Positions 9,107-18,857 are shown, counted from the first letter of the stretch. The stretch is DNA of 64,000 nucleotides from Xaviernesmea oryzae (GCF_900177415.1 NZ_FXAF01000003.1:186001-250000); one strand, 5' to 3'. A program made the numbers and translations. The notes: generated by a model from the letters alone, not told the origin.

Positions 9107-10180
9107 ATGAGACGCAGAACCTTCACAAGCCTCGCCGCGCTCGCCGTTACCGCGGCAGCCTTCTTCGGGCCCGGCCCGGCCGTGGCCCAGGACAAACCTC
9201 AGGTCATCCGCATCGCCTCCTTCGGCAACGCCGCCGGCAAGCCTTACGGCACCGGTGCGATCGGCGTGGTCCGCGCCCAGGAACTGCTGGAGAAGGAATT
9301 CGCCGCCGACGGCATCAAGATCGAGTGGCAGTTCCCGCGCGGCACGGGTCCGGCCATCAACGAAGCCTTCGCCAACGGCCAGCTCGATTTCGCCTATTAC
9401 GGTGGACTGCCCAACATCGTCGGCCGCGGCGCCGGCCTTAAGACGAAGGTGATCGCGTCCTACGGCGTCAGCCCCGTCTATCTGGTCGCCCGGCCGGATG
9501 CCGAGATATCCTCGCTTGCCGATCTCAAAGGCAAGAAGATTTCGACCTCGCGCGGTACGATCAACGAGCTCGGTCTCTTTCAGATCCTCACCCGGGCCGG
9601 CCTGACGGTCGACGACATCCAGTTCTTCGACCTGCAGACCGCCGACCAGATATCGGCGATCACTTCCGGGGATATCGATGTGGTCGTCGGTGGCGGCAGC
9701 TCCGTCCTGCAGCTCGTCGATCAGGGCATCGCGCAGATCGTCTACACCACCAAGGGGAGCCCTGCGCCCGGCAGCAATTTCGGCTCCTTCGTGGTGACGG
9801 ACCAGTTCCGCCAGGCCTATCCGGAACTGACCCAGCGCGTGGTCAACAATTTCGTCAAGGCGTCCCATTTCGCTTCCGACGAAAAGAACCGCGACGCGCT
9901 CTTCGACATATGGGCACTGACCGGTCCGCCGCGCTCGACGTTCCAGAAGGATTATGACGGCGAATTGTTGAAGGACCGCCAGAGCCCGCTGCTCGACGAC
10001 TTCTATCGCGGCAATGTCGAAGCCGGCATCAAATTCGCCGTCGGCCAGAAGCTGATCCGCAAGCCCTTCGACGTCAACGAATGGGTGGACGAGAGTTATT
10101 TGAAAACGGCTTTGAAGGAGTTCGGCTACGAAAACGTCTGGACGCCGCGCGACAGCCAAGGCAACGCCGTCCGGTTCTGA
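9107..10180 (+). CDS. TauA/SsuA-type ABC substrate-binding protein, second of a tandem pair
   Basis: This 357-residue paralogue of the preceding gene has an excellent ribosome site (GAGGAAGAGAG) before the ATG at 9107. The signal peptide is MRRRTFTSLAALAVTAAAFF with probable cleavage after VAQ, near residue 28; unlike its sister it looks like a Sec signal. The core is aligned almost end to end with the first copy, but ligand-side loops differ (YLVARPDAE here, YVGVRPAAG there). Two binding proteins feeding one importer suggest two related ligands or a high/low affinity pair. Confidence 0.92.
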   Translation: MRRRTFTSLAALAVTAAAFFGPGPAVAQDKPQVIRIASFGNAAGKPYGTGAIGVVRAQELLEKEFAADGIKIEWQFPRGTGPAINEAFANGQLDFAYYGGLPNIVGRGAGLKTKVIASYGVSPVYLVARPDAEISSLADLKGKKISTSRGTINELGLFQILTRAGLTVDDIQFFDLQTADQISAITSGDIDVVVGGGSSVLQLVDQGIAQIVYTTKGSPAPGSNFGSFVVTDQFRQAYPELTQRVVNNFVKASHFASDEKNRDALFDIWALTGPPRSTFQKDYDGELLKDRQSPLLDDFYRGNVEAGIKFAVGQKLIRKPFDVNEWVDESYLKTALKEFGYENVWTPRDSQGNAVRF

Positions 10181-10252
10181 TCGGGCGATCGATCTTCCAT
10201 CATTCAGGTTCTGCGCTTCGTGCTGGGATGACGGCCGAGGAAAGGAGCGATC

Positions 10253-11122
10253 ATGTCCGATGTCACCTTCAAGAGTTCCATCGCTATTGCGGAGACTCCG
10301 TTCGACCGCGTGGCGGACAAGGGCCTGCAGGGTCTGCTTGCCTCGGCGCCGCGCCTGCCCGGCTGGTTGGGCAAGGTGGCTTTAGGTCTCGTCGTACCGT
10401 TCGCGCTTCTGGCGCTCTGGTCCTATGCCGTCCACCAGGAATGGCTGGCGGAGCAGATCCTCCCCGATCCGCGGCTCGTGTATGAAACGACCGCCGATCT
10501 GATCGCCACCGGCCAATTGCCAGGTGAACTTCTCGTCAGTCTCGGGCGCGTGGCGGCGGGCCTTGCGGTCGGAGGCGGGCTCGGTCTCCTCTTCGGGCTC
10601 GCCTTCGGCCTCTTCCGGCCGCTGGATATCTACGTGGCGCCGACGGTGCGGGCGATTTGCCTGGTGCCCTCGCTCGGCTGGCTTCCCTTTTTCATGCTGG
10701 TCTTCGGCATCGGCGAAGCCCTGAAGATCATCCTCATCGCCAAGACCTGCTTTCTGCCGCTGATGGTGAGCGCCTATGAAGGCATCCGCAGCAGGCCGCG
10801 CAAATATGACGATGTCGCCCGGGCGCTCGAACTGCCCTGGCTCGCGAGGGTCCGGCTGGTCGTGTGGCCCTCCATCCTGCCCGCCATTCTTACAGGCGTC
10901 CGTCAGGCGTTGAGCCGCGGCTGGAAGGTGCTGATCCTGGTCGAGATGATTTCCTCCGCGGCCGGCCTTGGCTACCTGATGATGTGGGGCCGCAAGGCAT
11001 TTCAGCTCGACGTGGTCTTCGCCACCATGATCGTCATCGGCATCGTCGGCTGGGCGCTCGACTACGCTTTGACGAGGTTCCAGCACCGCGCGACCGGCTG
11101 GTCGTTCAAGACGGCGGCATGA
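10253..11122 (+). CDS. SsuC/TauC-type ABC permease, first
   Basis: This 289-residue protein has about six membrane segments and the EAA loop YDDVARALELPWLARVRLV near residue 185, followed by WPSILPAILTGVRQAL, characteristic of sulfonate/nitrate permeases. A strong ribosome site (GGAAAGGAGC) precedes the ATG. Eleven bases separate it from the next permease gene. With two different permease genes in one operon the channel is probably a heterodimer. Confidence 0.93.
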   Translation: MSDVTFKSSIAIAETPFDRVADKGLQGLLASAPRLPGWLGKVALGLVVPFALLALWSYAVHQEWLAEQILPDPRLVYETTADLIATGQLPGELLVSLGRVAAGLAVGGGLGLLFGLAFGLFRPLDIYVAPTVRAICLVPSLGWLPFFMLVFGIGEALKIILIAKTCFLPLMVSAYEGIRSRPRKYDDVARALELPWLARVRLVVWPSILPAILTGVRQALSRGWKVLILVEMISSAAGLGYLMMWGRKAFQLDVVFATMIVIGIVGWALDYALTRFQHRATGWSFKTAA

Positions 11123-11132
11123 GGAAGGGCTG

Positions 11133-11924
11133 ATGACGACCTCCACGCTCAACCGGCCCCAGCTCATCTGGCGGGCACTTGTCCTTCCCGCGGCGCTCGT
11201 CGTTCTCTGGTCGCTTCTCGATGCGTTCGGAGCGCTCAACGGCGACATTATCGTCTCGCCGCTGCAGGTCCTGAAAACCTCTTATGAGGGTTTCGCGGAC
11301 GGCTCCATTCCCGGAGCGACGATTGCGACCCTTCTGCGAGCCCTGGTCGGCTGGACGATCGGAGCGTCGATCGGGCTTGCTTTCGGCGTGCTGATCGGGC
11401 TTTCCGGCGTCGCTCGCGGCCTCTTCGATCCCTCCATCGCCAGCCTGCGCCAGATCGCGCTCTTCGCCTGGATCCCTCTGCTCAGCGCCTGGTTCGGCAA
11501 TGGCGAAGTGATGAAGATCACGCTGATCGCACTCGGCGCCTTTTTCCCGATGGCGCTCGGTGCGCAGGCCGGATGTCAGAACGTACCCGCGCCCTTCCGC
11601 GAGGTCGGCCGGGTGCTCGAACTGGACCGCCGCGCGACGCTGACGAAGATCGTCTTCCCGGCGGCGATCCCTTCCATTCTGGCCGGGCTTGAACTGTCGC
11701 TCAATATCGCCTGGCTCGGCACGTTCGGGGCCGAATACCTGATCGGCACCGGCTATATCAACGGCATGGGGGACGGTCTCGGCGCCTACCTCGCCGCGGC
11801 CCGCGAATACGCCCGCATGGACCAGGTCCTGCTCGGTGTCCTTTTCCTCGCGCTCATCGGGGTCGCCCTCGACCGGCTCGTCATCGGATTTTCAAGGAGG
11901 CTTATACCATGGCGGATGCCCTGA
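11133..11924 (+). CDS. SsuC/TauC-type ABC permease, second
   Basis: This 263-residue six-helix permease has the EAA loop REVGRVLELDRRATLTKIV near residue 160, then FPAAIPSILAGLELSL. It differs clearly from the first permease and has no long N-terminal tail. The last 16 bases overlap the start of the ATPase gene, whose ribosome site AGGAGG lies inside this coding sequence. It most likely pairs with the 10253-11122 product. Confidence 0.92.
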   Translation: MTTSTLNRPQLIWRALVLPAALVVLWSLLDAFGALNGDIIVSPLQVLKTSYEGFADGSIPGATIATLLRALVGWTIGASIGLAFGVLIGLSGVARGLFDPSIASLRQIALFAWIPLLSAWFGNGEVMKITLIALGAFFPMALGAQAGCQNVPAPFREVGRVLELDRRATLTKIVFPAAIPSILAGLELSLNIAWLGTFGAEYLIGTGYINGMGDGLGAYLAAAREYARMDQVLLGVLFLALIGVALDRLVIGFSRRLIPWRMP

Positions 11925-12703
11925 CCCTGTCACGGCCGAAAACTGTCGAAGTGGGATCGGTCCAGATTTCGGATGTCTCCAAGACTTTCCGCGTCGAGGG
12001 TCGCACCGTGCATGCGCTCGACGACGTATCGCTCGCGATCGCATCCGGCGAATTCATCAGCATCGTCGGGCCGAGCGGCTGTGGCAAGTCGACACTGCTG
12101 CGCTTTCTCGCCGGGCTCGACGGGCCGGACAGCGGACGGATCGCGGTCGACGGCGAGGTGATCGATCGCCCGAGCCTCAAGCGCGGCATCGTCTTTCAGG
12201 ATCACCGGCTGCTGCCCTGGTTCAGCGTGGAGAAGAACATCGCGCTCAGCCTCCACAGCCTTGCCGGCTCGGAGGCGGAAAAGCGCGAGCGGGTGCAGTA
12301 TCTGATCGATCTCGTCGGCCTGAGCGGCTTCGAGAAAGCCTTGCCGCACGAGCTTTCCGGCGGCATGTCGCAGCGCGCGGCGATTGCCCGCGGGCTTGCG
12401 CCCCGGCCGCCCCTGCTCCTGCTCGACGAACCGCTCGGCGCGCTGGATTCGCTCACCCGCAGCTATCTTCAGGACGAGTTGCTGGCAATCTGGGAACGTG
12501 AAAAGAGCACGGTCGTCATGGTGACCCATGACGTGGAAGAGGCGATCTATCTTTCCGACCGGGTGGTCGTCATGGAGCCCCGGCCGGGCCGTATCGCAAA
12601 GATCTTCGAGGTCTCAGGCAAACGGCCGCGGCATCGGGACGATCCGGATTTCGTCACGATCCGACGCGAGATCACCGACCTTCTGGCGCATCGCAGAGAT
12701 TGA
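11909..12703 (+). CDS. SsuB/TauB-type ABC transporter ATPase
   Basis: This 264-residue nucleotide-binding subunit has Walker A GPSGCGKS near residue 52, the Q-loop in GIVFQDHRLLPW, signature LSGGMSQRAAIARGL near residue 150, Walker B LLLLDEPLGALD and the H-loop VTHDVEEA. These are the standard features of the nitrate/sulfonate/taurine importer ATPases. It closes the seven-gene operon, and two hairpins follow it. Confidence 0.95.
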   Translation: MADALTLSRPKTVEVGSVQISDVSKTFRVEGRTVHALDDVSLAIASGEFISIVGPSGCGKSTLLRFLAGLDGPDSGRIAVDGEVIDRPSLKRGIVFQDHRLLPWFSVEKNIALSLHSLAGSEAEKRERVQYLIDLVGLSGFEKALPHELSGGMSQRAAIARGLAPRPPLLLLDEPLGALDSLTRSYLQDELLAIWEREKSTVVMVTHDVEEAIYLSDRVVVMEPRPGRIAKIFEVSGKRPRHRDDPDFVTIRREITDLLAHRRD

Positions 12704-12721
12704 ACGGGAAGTTCGGGAGTT

Positions 12722-12790
12722 CGGGCGAAGTTTGAGCGAGCTTCGCCCGTGCAGGCGGGCGGGTCCTTCCCTTCTTGGACCCGCCCGCCT
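12722..12790 (+). terminator. Double-hairpin terminator after the organosulfur-type operon
   Basis: A first stem pairs CGGGCGAAG (12722-12730) with CTTCGCCCG (12741-12749). A second, perfect 14-bp stem pairs AGGCGGGCGGGTCC (12753-12766) with its complement at 12777-12790 across a 10-base loop and is followed by TGTTT. The second hairpin is strong enough to act as an intrinsic terminator and isolates the Rrf2 gene from the transporter operon. Confidence 0.8.
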
Positions 12791-12882
12791 TGTTTCTTGC
12801 GCTGGTTGCCGGTAGTCGCGTTGAACGTTGCGGGCATGTCCTGTATCGAGAAGGAAACGGCGAGGCAGGCTTTCGATATTCG

Positions 12883-13338
12883 ATGCTGACAAAAAAGGGA
12901 AAATACGGTCTCAAGGCCCTGGTGCATCTGGCGCAGCTGGAACCCGGCAGGACCGCCTTCGTCAGCGAGATCGCCGAGCAGAACAACATCTCCAAGAAGT
13001 TCCTCGACGCGATCCTGCTGGAACTGCGCAAGGGCGGCCTGCTGCGCTCGAAGAAGGGGCCGGGCGGCGGCTATGCGCTGTCGAAGCCGGCGTCGCAGAT
13101 CTATGTCGGCCAGGCGGTGCGCATTCTCGACGGCCCGCTGGCGCCGATCCGCTGCGCCAGCAAGACGGCGTTCGAGGCCTGCGACGACTGCGACCACCCG
13201 GAAGACTGTCAGATCCGTCACTCGATGAGCGAGGTGCGCGACGCGATCGCCTCGGTGCTCGATACGATGACGCTGGAAGAGATGGTCGCCAAGCGCTCCG
13301 GCGGCATTCCAGAGGACGCTCAGGCCATCGGCCGGTAG
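12883..13338 (+). CDS. Rrf2-family transcriptional regulator
   Basis: This 151-residue protein begins MLTKKGKYGLKALVHLAQL, the typical Rrf2 start and winged helix, with KKGPGGGYALSKPA as the wing. A cysteine cluster at about residues 88-106 (RCAS, EACDDCDHPEDC) matches the place where IscR/NsrR-type members bind an Fe-S cluster, although one extra Cys is present. The Rrf2 family includes CymR and IscR, which sense cysteine or Fe-S status, so control of the adjacent sulfur-type operon and its ferredoxin is a natural inference. The ATG at 12883 is chosen on homology; an earlier in-frame start would add 36 unrelated residues. Confidence 0.92.
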   Translation: MLTKKGKYGLKALVHLAQLEPGRTAFVSEIAEQNNISKKFLDAILLELRKGGLLRSKKGPGGGYALSKPASQIYVGQAVRILDGPLAPIRCASKTAFEACDDCDHPEDCQIRHSMSEVRDAIASVLDTMTLEEMVAKRSGGIPEDAQAIGR

Positions 13339-13461
13339 CGCTCGGCGTTCAACGATTTCCCCGACCTCGCAGTCAATCGCCGCCAAAGAGTTTTAGCGCT
13401 TGCGCGCCCCGCTGGCGGCATGCAGGCTGCTCGCGAAAGTCCCCGATCGCAATTGAAGGAA

Positions 13462-13650
13462 TTACGCTGCCATTGCCGGCTGGGAGTTGAGATGGTCGCG
13501 GATCGCCGCCTTCAACTCGCCGACGCTCGTGAACTGCTGGTTGTCCAGATCGATGACGTGGAATTTCACCGCGATGAACCGCAGCCTGCCGTTATGGGGA
13601 ACGGCTATTCCGACGGGGATGCCGCCATATTCAATGACTTGTCTCTGCAT
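13462..13650 (-). CDS. Small conserved-looking hypothetical protein (62 aa)
   Basis: I do not recognise the family. The 62-residue product begins MQRQVIEYGGIPVGIAVPHN and has alternating beta-like and amphipathic segments (GRLRFIAVKFHVIDLDNQQF, then VGELKAAIRDHL), a balanced composition that is unlike a random GC-rich frame. A ribosome site GGAG sits nine bases before the ATG at 13650. It stands alone between the Rrf2 gene (convergent) and dctA. Cytoplasmic, with no signal peptide or membrane segment. Confidence 0.6.
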   Translation of the reverse strand: MQRQVIEYGGIPVGIAVPHNGRLRFIAVKFHVIDLDNQQFTSVGELKAAIRDHLNSQPAMAA

Positions 13651-14044
13651 GTTCGTTTCTCCGCCTTGTCAGGCCTTGTCTCTCGTCGATGCGCGCGCCT
13701 CGTGCGAACGAAGCCCGCATTCGGGACTTGGAGAAACGACAACAAGCAATGCCGGAGGCATGGATACGACTTCCCGTCGGGGGTACCGGCGTTGCAATGG
13801 AAAGGCTCATATCTAAAGTCCTCGGCAGCTTCATTTTCTATCAAAACACTATATTAAATCGCGCCGGGGGCCAATGGGAAATGCCGTTGAATGAGAAGAA
13901 AAATCTATAATTCCAGGGCGTATCGGCGAAACGAGGATTAATATCTCTCACCGCCCTTCCCACTGAAACGAAATTCCCGCAATTGCGGTATGCCCGCAAC
14001 CGCTCCAGCCGGAGCCTATGAGAAGAGTCATGATCCGGGAAACA
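13651..14044. other. Gene-poor intergenic region
   Basis: About 390 bases between the small gene at 13462-13650 and the dctA terminator. The stretch around 13830-13915 is notably AT-rich for this window and probably holds the promoter of the small minus-strand gene. I see no credible additional gene; a 49-codon minus-strand frame with a weak ribosome site is discussed among the rejected items. Confidence 0.4.
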
Positions 14045-14070
14045 AAAGACCCGCCGGGCGGCGGGTCTTT
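14045..14070 (-). terminator. Intrinsic terminator of dctA
   Basis: An 11-bp stem (AAAGACCCGCC at 14045-14055 with its complement at 14060-14070) closes a 4-base loop. Read on the minus strand it is followed by TTTTGTTT, a proper terminator tail, 30 bases beyond the dctA stop codon. Confidence 0.85.
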
Positions 14071-14100
14071 CGGAGGTGCGGGCCTCTATCCTTGGGAGGA

Positions 14101-15432
14101 TTATTCAGCCGCCTGAAGCGTCGGCGAGGGTGCGGGCTCGGCCGGGGCATGTCCCGACAAAACATCGGCGAGCATGGTTTCGTCGAGTTCGTTTTCCCAG
14201 CGGGCGACCACGATGGTCGCGACCGCGTTGCCGACGAAATTCGTCAATGCCCGGCATTCCGACATGAACCGATCGATGCCGAGGATGAGCGCCATGCCGG
14301 CGACCGGTACCGACGGAACGACCGAGAGCGTAGCGGCGAGCGTGATGAAACCGGCTCCGGTGATGCCGGCGGCGCCCTTGGAGCTCAGCATCGCCACCAG
14401 AAGCAGCAGGATCTGGTCGCCGAAAGAGAGCGGCGTGTCCGTCGCCTGGGCGATGAACAGCGCGGCAAGCGTCATGTAGATATTGGTGCCGTCCAGGTTG
14501 AACGAATATCCGGTCGGGATCACCAGTCCGACGACCGATCGCTTGCAGCCGGCCCGCTCCATCTTCTGCATCAGGCCGGGCAGGGCGGCTTCGGAGGAGG
14601 AGGTACCGAGTACCAGGAGCAGTTCCTCCTTGATGTAGCGGATCAGCACCAGGATCGAGAAGCCGTTGTAGCGCGCGACGGCTCCGAGCACGACCAGCAC
14701 GAAAAGCAGCGAGGTGACGTAGAAGGTGCCGATCAGGAAGGCGAGGTTGGCGATCGAGCCGATGCCGTATTTGCCGATCGTGAACGCCATGGCGCCGAAG
14801 GCTCCGACGGGTGCGGCCTTCATGAGGATCGCGACGAGCCTGAAGATCGGGGCGGTAAGGGCGTTGAGGAAGTCGAGGACGGGCTTGCCCTTGTCGCCGA
14901 CCATGCCGAGCGCGATGCCGAACAGCACCGAGAAGAACAGGACCTGCAGGATATCGCCCTGGGCGAATGCGCCGACGATCGTATCCGGGATGATGTTCAT
15001 CAGGAAGCCCGTGATCGTCGATTCATGCGCCTTCGTCGCATAGCTTGCAACCGCATTGGCATCCAGGGAGGCCGGCGAGATATGCATGCCGGCGCCCGGC
15101 TGCACGAGATTGGCGATGATCATGCCGACGGCGAGCGCCAGCGTGGAAAAGGTGAGGAAATAGATCATCGCCTTGCCCGCGACGCGGCCAACCTTCTTGA
15201 GGTCCGCCATGCCGGCGATGCCGGTCGCGACGGTCAGGAAGATGACCGGTGCGATGATCATCTTCACGAGCTTGATGAAGGCGTCCCCGAGCGGCTTCAG
15301 CGTGGTTCCGAAATCGGGATAGTAATGGCCGATCAGGATGCCCGCGATAATCGCGACGATGACCTGCACATAGAGATGCCGGTAGAACGGCAGGTGTTCA
15401 CGCGGCTGCGTGGATGCGTGTGTAAGATTCAT
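14101..15432 (-). CDS. dctA: C4-dicarboxylate:H+ symporter DctA
   Basis: This 443-residue inner-membrane protein of the DAACS family takes up succinate, fumarate and malate. It matches DctA in length (about 441-444). Visible landmarks are [24 protein letters not shown] at the N terminus (split here around helix 1), KMIIAPVIF, the serine-rich loop [13 protein letters not shown] (about residue 270) and [13 protein letters not shown] (about residue 300), which bind substrate. The ATG at 15432 is preceded by GGAGGGAG, so the in-frame start 78 bases earlier is rejected. It is divergent from dctB and has a sigma-54 promoter at 15506-15521. Confidence 0.97.
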   Translation of the reverse strand: MNLTHASTQPREHLPFYRHLYVQVIVAIIAGILIGHYYPDFGTTLKPLGDAFIKLVKMIIAPVIFLTVATGIAGMADLKKVGRVAGKAMIYFLTFSTLALAVGMIIANLVQPGAGMHISPASLDANAVASYATKAHESTITGFLMNIIPDTIVGAFAQGDILQVLFFSVLFGIALGMVGDKGKPVLDFLNALTAPIFRLVAILMKAAPVGAFGAMAFTIGKYGIGSIANLAFLIGTFYVTSLLFVLVVLGAVARYNGFSILVLIRYIKEELLLVLGTSSSEAALPGLMQKMERAGCKRSVVGLVIPTGYSFNLDGTNIYMTLAALFIAQATDTPLSFGDQILLLLVAMLSSKGAAGITGAGFITLAATLSVVPSVPVAGMALILGIDRFMSECRALTNFVGNAVATIVVARWENELDETMLADVLSGHAPAEPAPSPTLQAAE

Positions 15433-15505
15433 GATCTCCCTCCATCGCCCCAACCAAGGATTTGGCTCTTCCCGGGGCCGAGTTTCCGTTGTCGAGGGAT
15501 GCAGT

Positions 15506-15521
15506 GGCAAGCTGCGTGCCA
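15506..15521 (-). promoter_or_regulatory. Sigma-54 (-24/-12) promoter of dctA
   Basis: On the minus strand the sequence reads TGGCACG-CAGC-TTGCC, a full match to the RpoN consensus TGGCACG-N4-TTGCW apart from the last position. It lies about 75 bases upstream of the dctA start codon, which fits the known RpoN- and DctD-dependent expression of rhizobial dctA. Confidence 0.92.
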
Positions 15522-15588
15522 GATCGAGGCGCCCGGCATAAGCAACTGAATTGCTGTGCTTATTCTGAGAATCTCATTTTAGTGAGTA

Positions 15589-15651
15589 ATCACAATGTGC
15601 GATATGCCGCACATTGTGATTTGAAGAATGTGCGGATTTATGCGCAACATT
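15589..15651. promoter_or_regulatory. DctD upstream activator sites of dctA (one perfect, one imperfect dyad)
   Basis: A perfect 12-bp inverted repeat, ATCACAATGTGC (15589-15600) and its complement (15609-15620), is separated by 8 bases. A second, imperfect dyad follows at 15627-15651, with AATGTGCG on the left and TGCGCAACATT on the right. Rhizobial dctA is activated by DctD bound to two tandem sites upstream of its sigma-54 promoter; these two dyads lie 70-130 bases upstream of the -24/-12 element, the right place. The dyads also sit just before dctB. Confidence 0.8.
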
Positions 15652-15655
15652 GCGG

Positions 15656-17509
15656 ATGAGAGAAGACTTGCCCGTCGCCGACGAGAAGGAATTGGTTCGC
15701 AGAGCGCGCCGCAGCTGGATTGCGTTCGCGCTTGCAGCCTTGGCTCTTTGCGCGCTGACCCTTTACGTCGTTGGCGTTTATGCGCGCGGATCGGCCCTGT
15801 CGGCGCTGGAAGTGCAGGGGCGCACCGACGCAAATCTGAAGGTCGCGCTGTTGCGCGCCGTGCTGGAGCGGCCGCGGGCCTTGCCTTTGCTGCTCTCCCA
15901 TGACCGGGACGTGGCCGAGGCGCTGTCCGATGCTTCGCCGCAAAAGAGGGAAGCGTTGAGCCGCAAGCTCGAGGATCTCGTCGCCGGCACCAATGCCTCG
16001 GTCCTCTATGTCGTCGGCCCTGACGGCATCACCATATCCGCCAGCAATTGGCGGGAGGCGACGAGCTTCGTCGGCAACGATTACGCCTTCCGCAGCTATT
16101 TCTCCGGAGCGATGCAGAACGGCACCGCGGAGCATTTCGCGCTGGGTACCGTCAGCAAGCGCCCCGGGCTCTACATTTCCCAGAGGGTCGGTCCGCCTGC
16201 CGCGCCGCTCGGCGTCGTCGTGGTCAAGATGGAATTCGACCAGCTCGAACGCGATTGGCGGGACGCGCAACGCCCGGCTTTCGTGGTCGACGACAATCAT
16301 GTCGTACTGATCACCAGCATCCCCTCCTGGCGTTTCATGACGACCGAAGCGCTCGCCGCGGAAAACCTCTCCGCCATTCGCGAAAGCCTGCAGTTCGGAG
16401 ATGCCCCGTTACTGCCCCTGCCTTTTTCGCCGGTTGAGACGCTCTCGCCGGATGCCTCCATCATTCGCGCCGTCCCTCCCGGCAACAGCGCGGCCAATTA
16501 CCTGCGGATTGCGGTTCCCGTCGCCTCGACCGATTGGTCGTTTCAGTATCTGCTGCCGATTGATGCGTCGCTCGCCGGCGCGATGCGGGAGGCGAGGCTG
16601 ATTGCGGTCTTTGCCCTGCTGCTGCTCACGGCGGCTGCGGCGATCTGGCTGCGGCGGCGCCAGGCGGCCCGGATGGTGATCGTCAGGGAACAGATGGCGC
16701 GCGAAGAACTGGAGCGCCGGGTTTTGGAGCGGACCCGGGATCTCAGCCTTGCCCGCGATAGGCTGCAGGCGGAGATCACCAACCATCGTGTGACCGAGGC
16801 GCGGCTACAGGTGGTCCAGCAGGATCTTGTGAATGCCAACCAGCTGGCGATCCTCGGTCAGGTGGCGGCGGGCGTCGCGCATGAGATCAACCAGCCCGTC
16901 GCGACGATCCGTGCCTATGCCGACAATTCCAAGGTCTTTCTGGAACGACAGCAGACCGGACCGGTCGCCGAGAACCTTGATCTGATCGCCGGCCTCACGG
17001 AGCGGATCGGGGCGATCACCGAGGATCTGAAGGCGCTTGCCCGCAGAGGCCGCACGGCGCCCGAGCCCGTCGAACTGCGCGACGTCATCGAGGGAGCCTT
17101 GCTGCTGCTGCGCAGCCGCTTCACCGGAAGGTTGGAGATGCTGACGGTCGAGCCGATCCCCGAGGGCATGCGGGTGATGGGCACCCGGTTGCGGCTGGAG
17201 CAGGTCTTCATCAACCTCTTCCAGAACGCGCTGGAGGCGATAGAGGCGCAGGACGGCGGCGGCGTCGATGTCTCGGCGGAGGCTTCACGAGAGTGGATCA
17301 CCGTTACCGTCGCCGATAACGGGCCCGGCATTCCCCCGGCCGTCCTGGATGAGCTCTTCGAACCGTTCAACTCCTCGAAGGAGCAAGGTTTGGGACTTGG
17401 ACTGGTGATATCGAAGGACATCGTGACCGATTACGGAGGCCATATCGACGTCGAGAGCGGAGGGAGCGGAACACGTTTCATGGTTCGATTGAAAAAGGCG
17501 GCGGACTGA
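15656..17509 (+). CDS. dctB: C4-dicarboxylate sensor histidine kinase DctB
   Basis: This 617-residue membrane kinase has a helix at about residues 20-42, a large periplasmic double-PAS/Cache sensor domain (about 43-310), a second helix (about 312-335), a linker coiled coil, the phosphorylated His in [15 protein letters not shown] (about residue 410) and an ATPase domain with [16 protein letters not shown] and GLGLGLVIS. It senses external dicarboxylates and phosphorylates DctD. I chose the ATG at 15656; a TTG two codons earlier is possible and neither has a strong ribosome site. The dctD gene starts one base after its stop. Confidence 0.96.
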   Translation: MREDLPVADEKELVRRARRSWIAFALAALALCALTLYVVGVYARGSALSALEVQGRTDANLKVALLRAVLERPRALPLLLSHDRDVAEALSDASPQKREALSRKLEDLVAGTNASVLYVVGPDGITISASNWREATSFVGNDYAFRSYFSGAMQNGTAEHFALGTVSKRPGLYISQRVGPPAAPLGVVVVKMEFDQLERDWRDAQRPAFVVDDNHVVLITSIPSWRFMTTEALAAENLSAIRESLQFGDAPLLPLPFSPVETLSPDASIIRAVPPGNSAANYLRIAVPVASTDWSFQYLLPIDASLAGAMREARLIAVFALLLLTAAAAIWLRRRQAARMVIVREQMAREELERRVLERTRDLSLARDRLQAEITNHRVTEARLQVVQQDLVNANQLAILGQVAAGVAHEINQPVATIRAYADNSKVFLERQQTGPVAENLDLIAGLTERIGAITEDLKALARRGRTAPEPVELRDVIEGALLLLRSRFTGRLEMLTVEPIPEGMRVMGTRLRLEQVFINLFQNALEAIEAQDGGGVDVSAEASREWITVTVADNGPGIPPAVLDELFEPFNSSKEQGLGLGLVISKDIVTDYGGHIDVESGGSGTRFMVRLKKAAD

Positions 17510-17510
17510 C

Positions 17511-18857
17511 ATGGCGGCACCGGTCTTTCTTGTTGACGACGACAAGGATCTGCTGAGGGCGACGGGGCAGACCCTGGAACTCGCCGGGTTCGACGTCTCT
17601 CTCTTCACCTCCGCTGCCCAGGCGCTTGCGGGACTCGACGGAAGCTTCGAAGGGATCGTGGTCTCGGACATTCGTATGCCGGGCATCGACGGCTTGCAGA
17701 TGTTCGAGCGGATCCGGCACCTCGACCATGAATTGCCGGTGATCCTGATGACCGGCCATGGCGATATTCCAATGGCCGTCAAAGCCATTCAGGATGGCGT
17801 TTACGACTTCATCGCCAAGCCGTTTGCGACCGAACGGCTGGTCCAATGTGTCCGGCGTGCGGCGGAAAAACGCAGCCTCGTCGTCGAAAATCGCCGCCTG
17901 AGGGAGGCTGCGCAACAGGCCGAGCAGGGCTTGCCCCTCATCGGCCAGACACCGGTCATGGAACGTCTGCGTCATATGCTCCGTCAGATTGCCGACACGG
18001 ATGTCGACGTGCTCGTGACGGGCGAGACGGGAAGCGGCAAGGAAGTGGTGGCAAGCCTGCTGCACGGGTGGAGCCGCCGGTCCAAAGGCAATTTCGTCGC
18101 GCTCAATTGCGGCGCTCTGCCCGAGCAGGTCATCGAGAGCGAACTTTTCGGGCACGAGCCCGGCGCCTTCACCGGAGCGCAGAAGAAACGGATCGGGCGG
18201 ATCGAGCATTCGAGCGGTGGAACGCTTTTTCTCGACGAGATCGAGAGCATGCCGCCTTCCACTCAGGTCCAGATGCTGCGGGTCCTCGAGATGCGGGAGG
18301 TTACACCGCTCGGCACCAATGAGGTGCGGCCTGTGGACTTGCGCGTCGTGGCTGCCGCCAAGGTCGATCTCGGCGATCCGGAACAGCGGAAGACTTTCCG
18401 GGAGGATCTCTATTATCGGCTGAACGTCGTGACGCTCGCCATTCCGCCGCTGCGGGAACGGCGTGACGACGTGCCCCTCCTGTTCAACTATTTCGCGGAA
18501 CGCGCAGCGCGCCGCTTCGACCGCGATGTGCCGGCGATGACCCCGGCGATCGGCAGATATCTGCGTGAGCATGATTGGCCGGGAAACGTTCGCGAGCTTT
18601 CGCATTTCGCCGAACGCATCGTCCTGGGTGTCGAGCCCGTCGGATTGTCGACGCCGCAGGCCGATATCGGGAGCGGTGCCGTCTCGTTGCCGGACCGCCT
18701 GGAGCGCTACGAGGCCGACATCATTCGCGAGACCCTGACATCGTTCGACGGCAACGTGCAGCGGACGATCGCCGCTCTCGGTATTCCCCGCAAGACCTTC
18801 TACGACAAGCTGCAGCGTCACGGCATCATCAGGAGTGATTATGCCGAAAGGCGTTGA
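17511..18857 (+). CDS. dctD: C4-dicarboxylate response regulator DctD (NtrC family)
   Basis: This 448-residue activator has a receiver domain (about 1-120; phospho-acceptor Asp in VVSDIRMPG), an AAA+ domain (about 140-375) with Walker A GETGSGKE, the sigma-54-contacting GAFTGA loop and Walker B LFLDEIE, and a C-terminal Fis-type helix-turn-helix ending in [15 protein letters not shown]. It should bind the dyads at 15589-15651 and open the sigma-54 promoter of dctA. It forms a two-gene unit with dctB. Confidence 0.97.
   Translation: MAAPVFLVDDDKDLLRATGQTLELAGFDVSLFTSAAQALAGLDGSFEGIVVSDIRMPGIDGLQMFERIRHLDHELPVILMTGHGDIPMAVKAIQDGVYDFIAKPFATERLVQCVRRAAEKRSLVVENRRLREAAQQAEQGLPLIGQTPVMERLRHMLRQIADTDVDVLVTGETGSGKEVVASLLHGWSRRSKGNFVALNCGALPEQVIESELFGHEPGAFTGAQKKRIGRIEHSSGGTLFLDEIESMPPSTQVQMLRVLEMREVTPLGTNEVRPVDLRVVAAAKVDLGDPEQRKTFREDLYYRLNVVTLAIPPLRERRDDVPLLFNYFAERAARRFDRDVPAMTPAIGRYLREHDWPGNVRELSHFAERIVLGVEPVGLSTPQADIGSGAVSLPDRLERYEADIIRETLTSFDGNVQRTIAALGIPRKTFYDKLQRHGIIRSDYAERR

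Noticed and set aside
13631..13813. Minus-strand frame of about 59 codons (start about 13810, ribosome site GAGGA) overlapping the small gene at 13462-13650
   Set aside because: It has a plausible ribosome site, but the product is a Ser/Arg-rich sequence without any recognisable pattern and overlaps the start of a better candidate gene. I cannot support it as coding.
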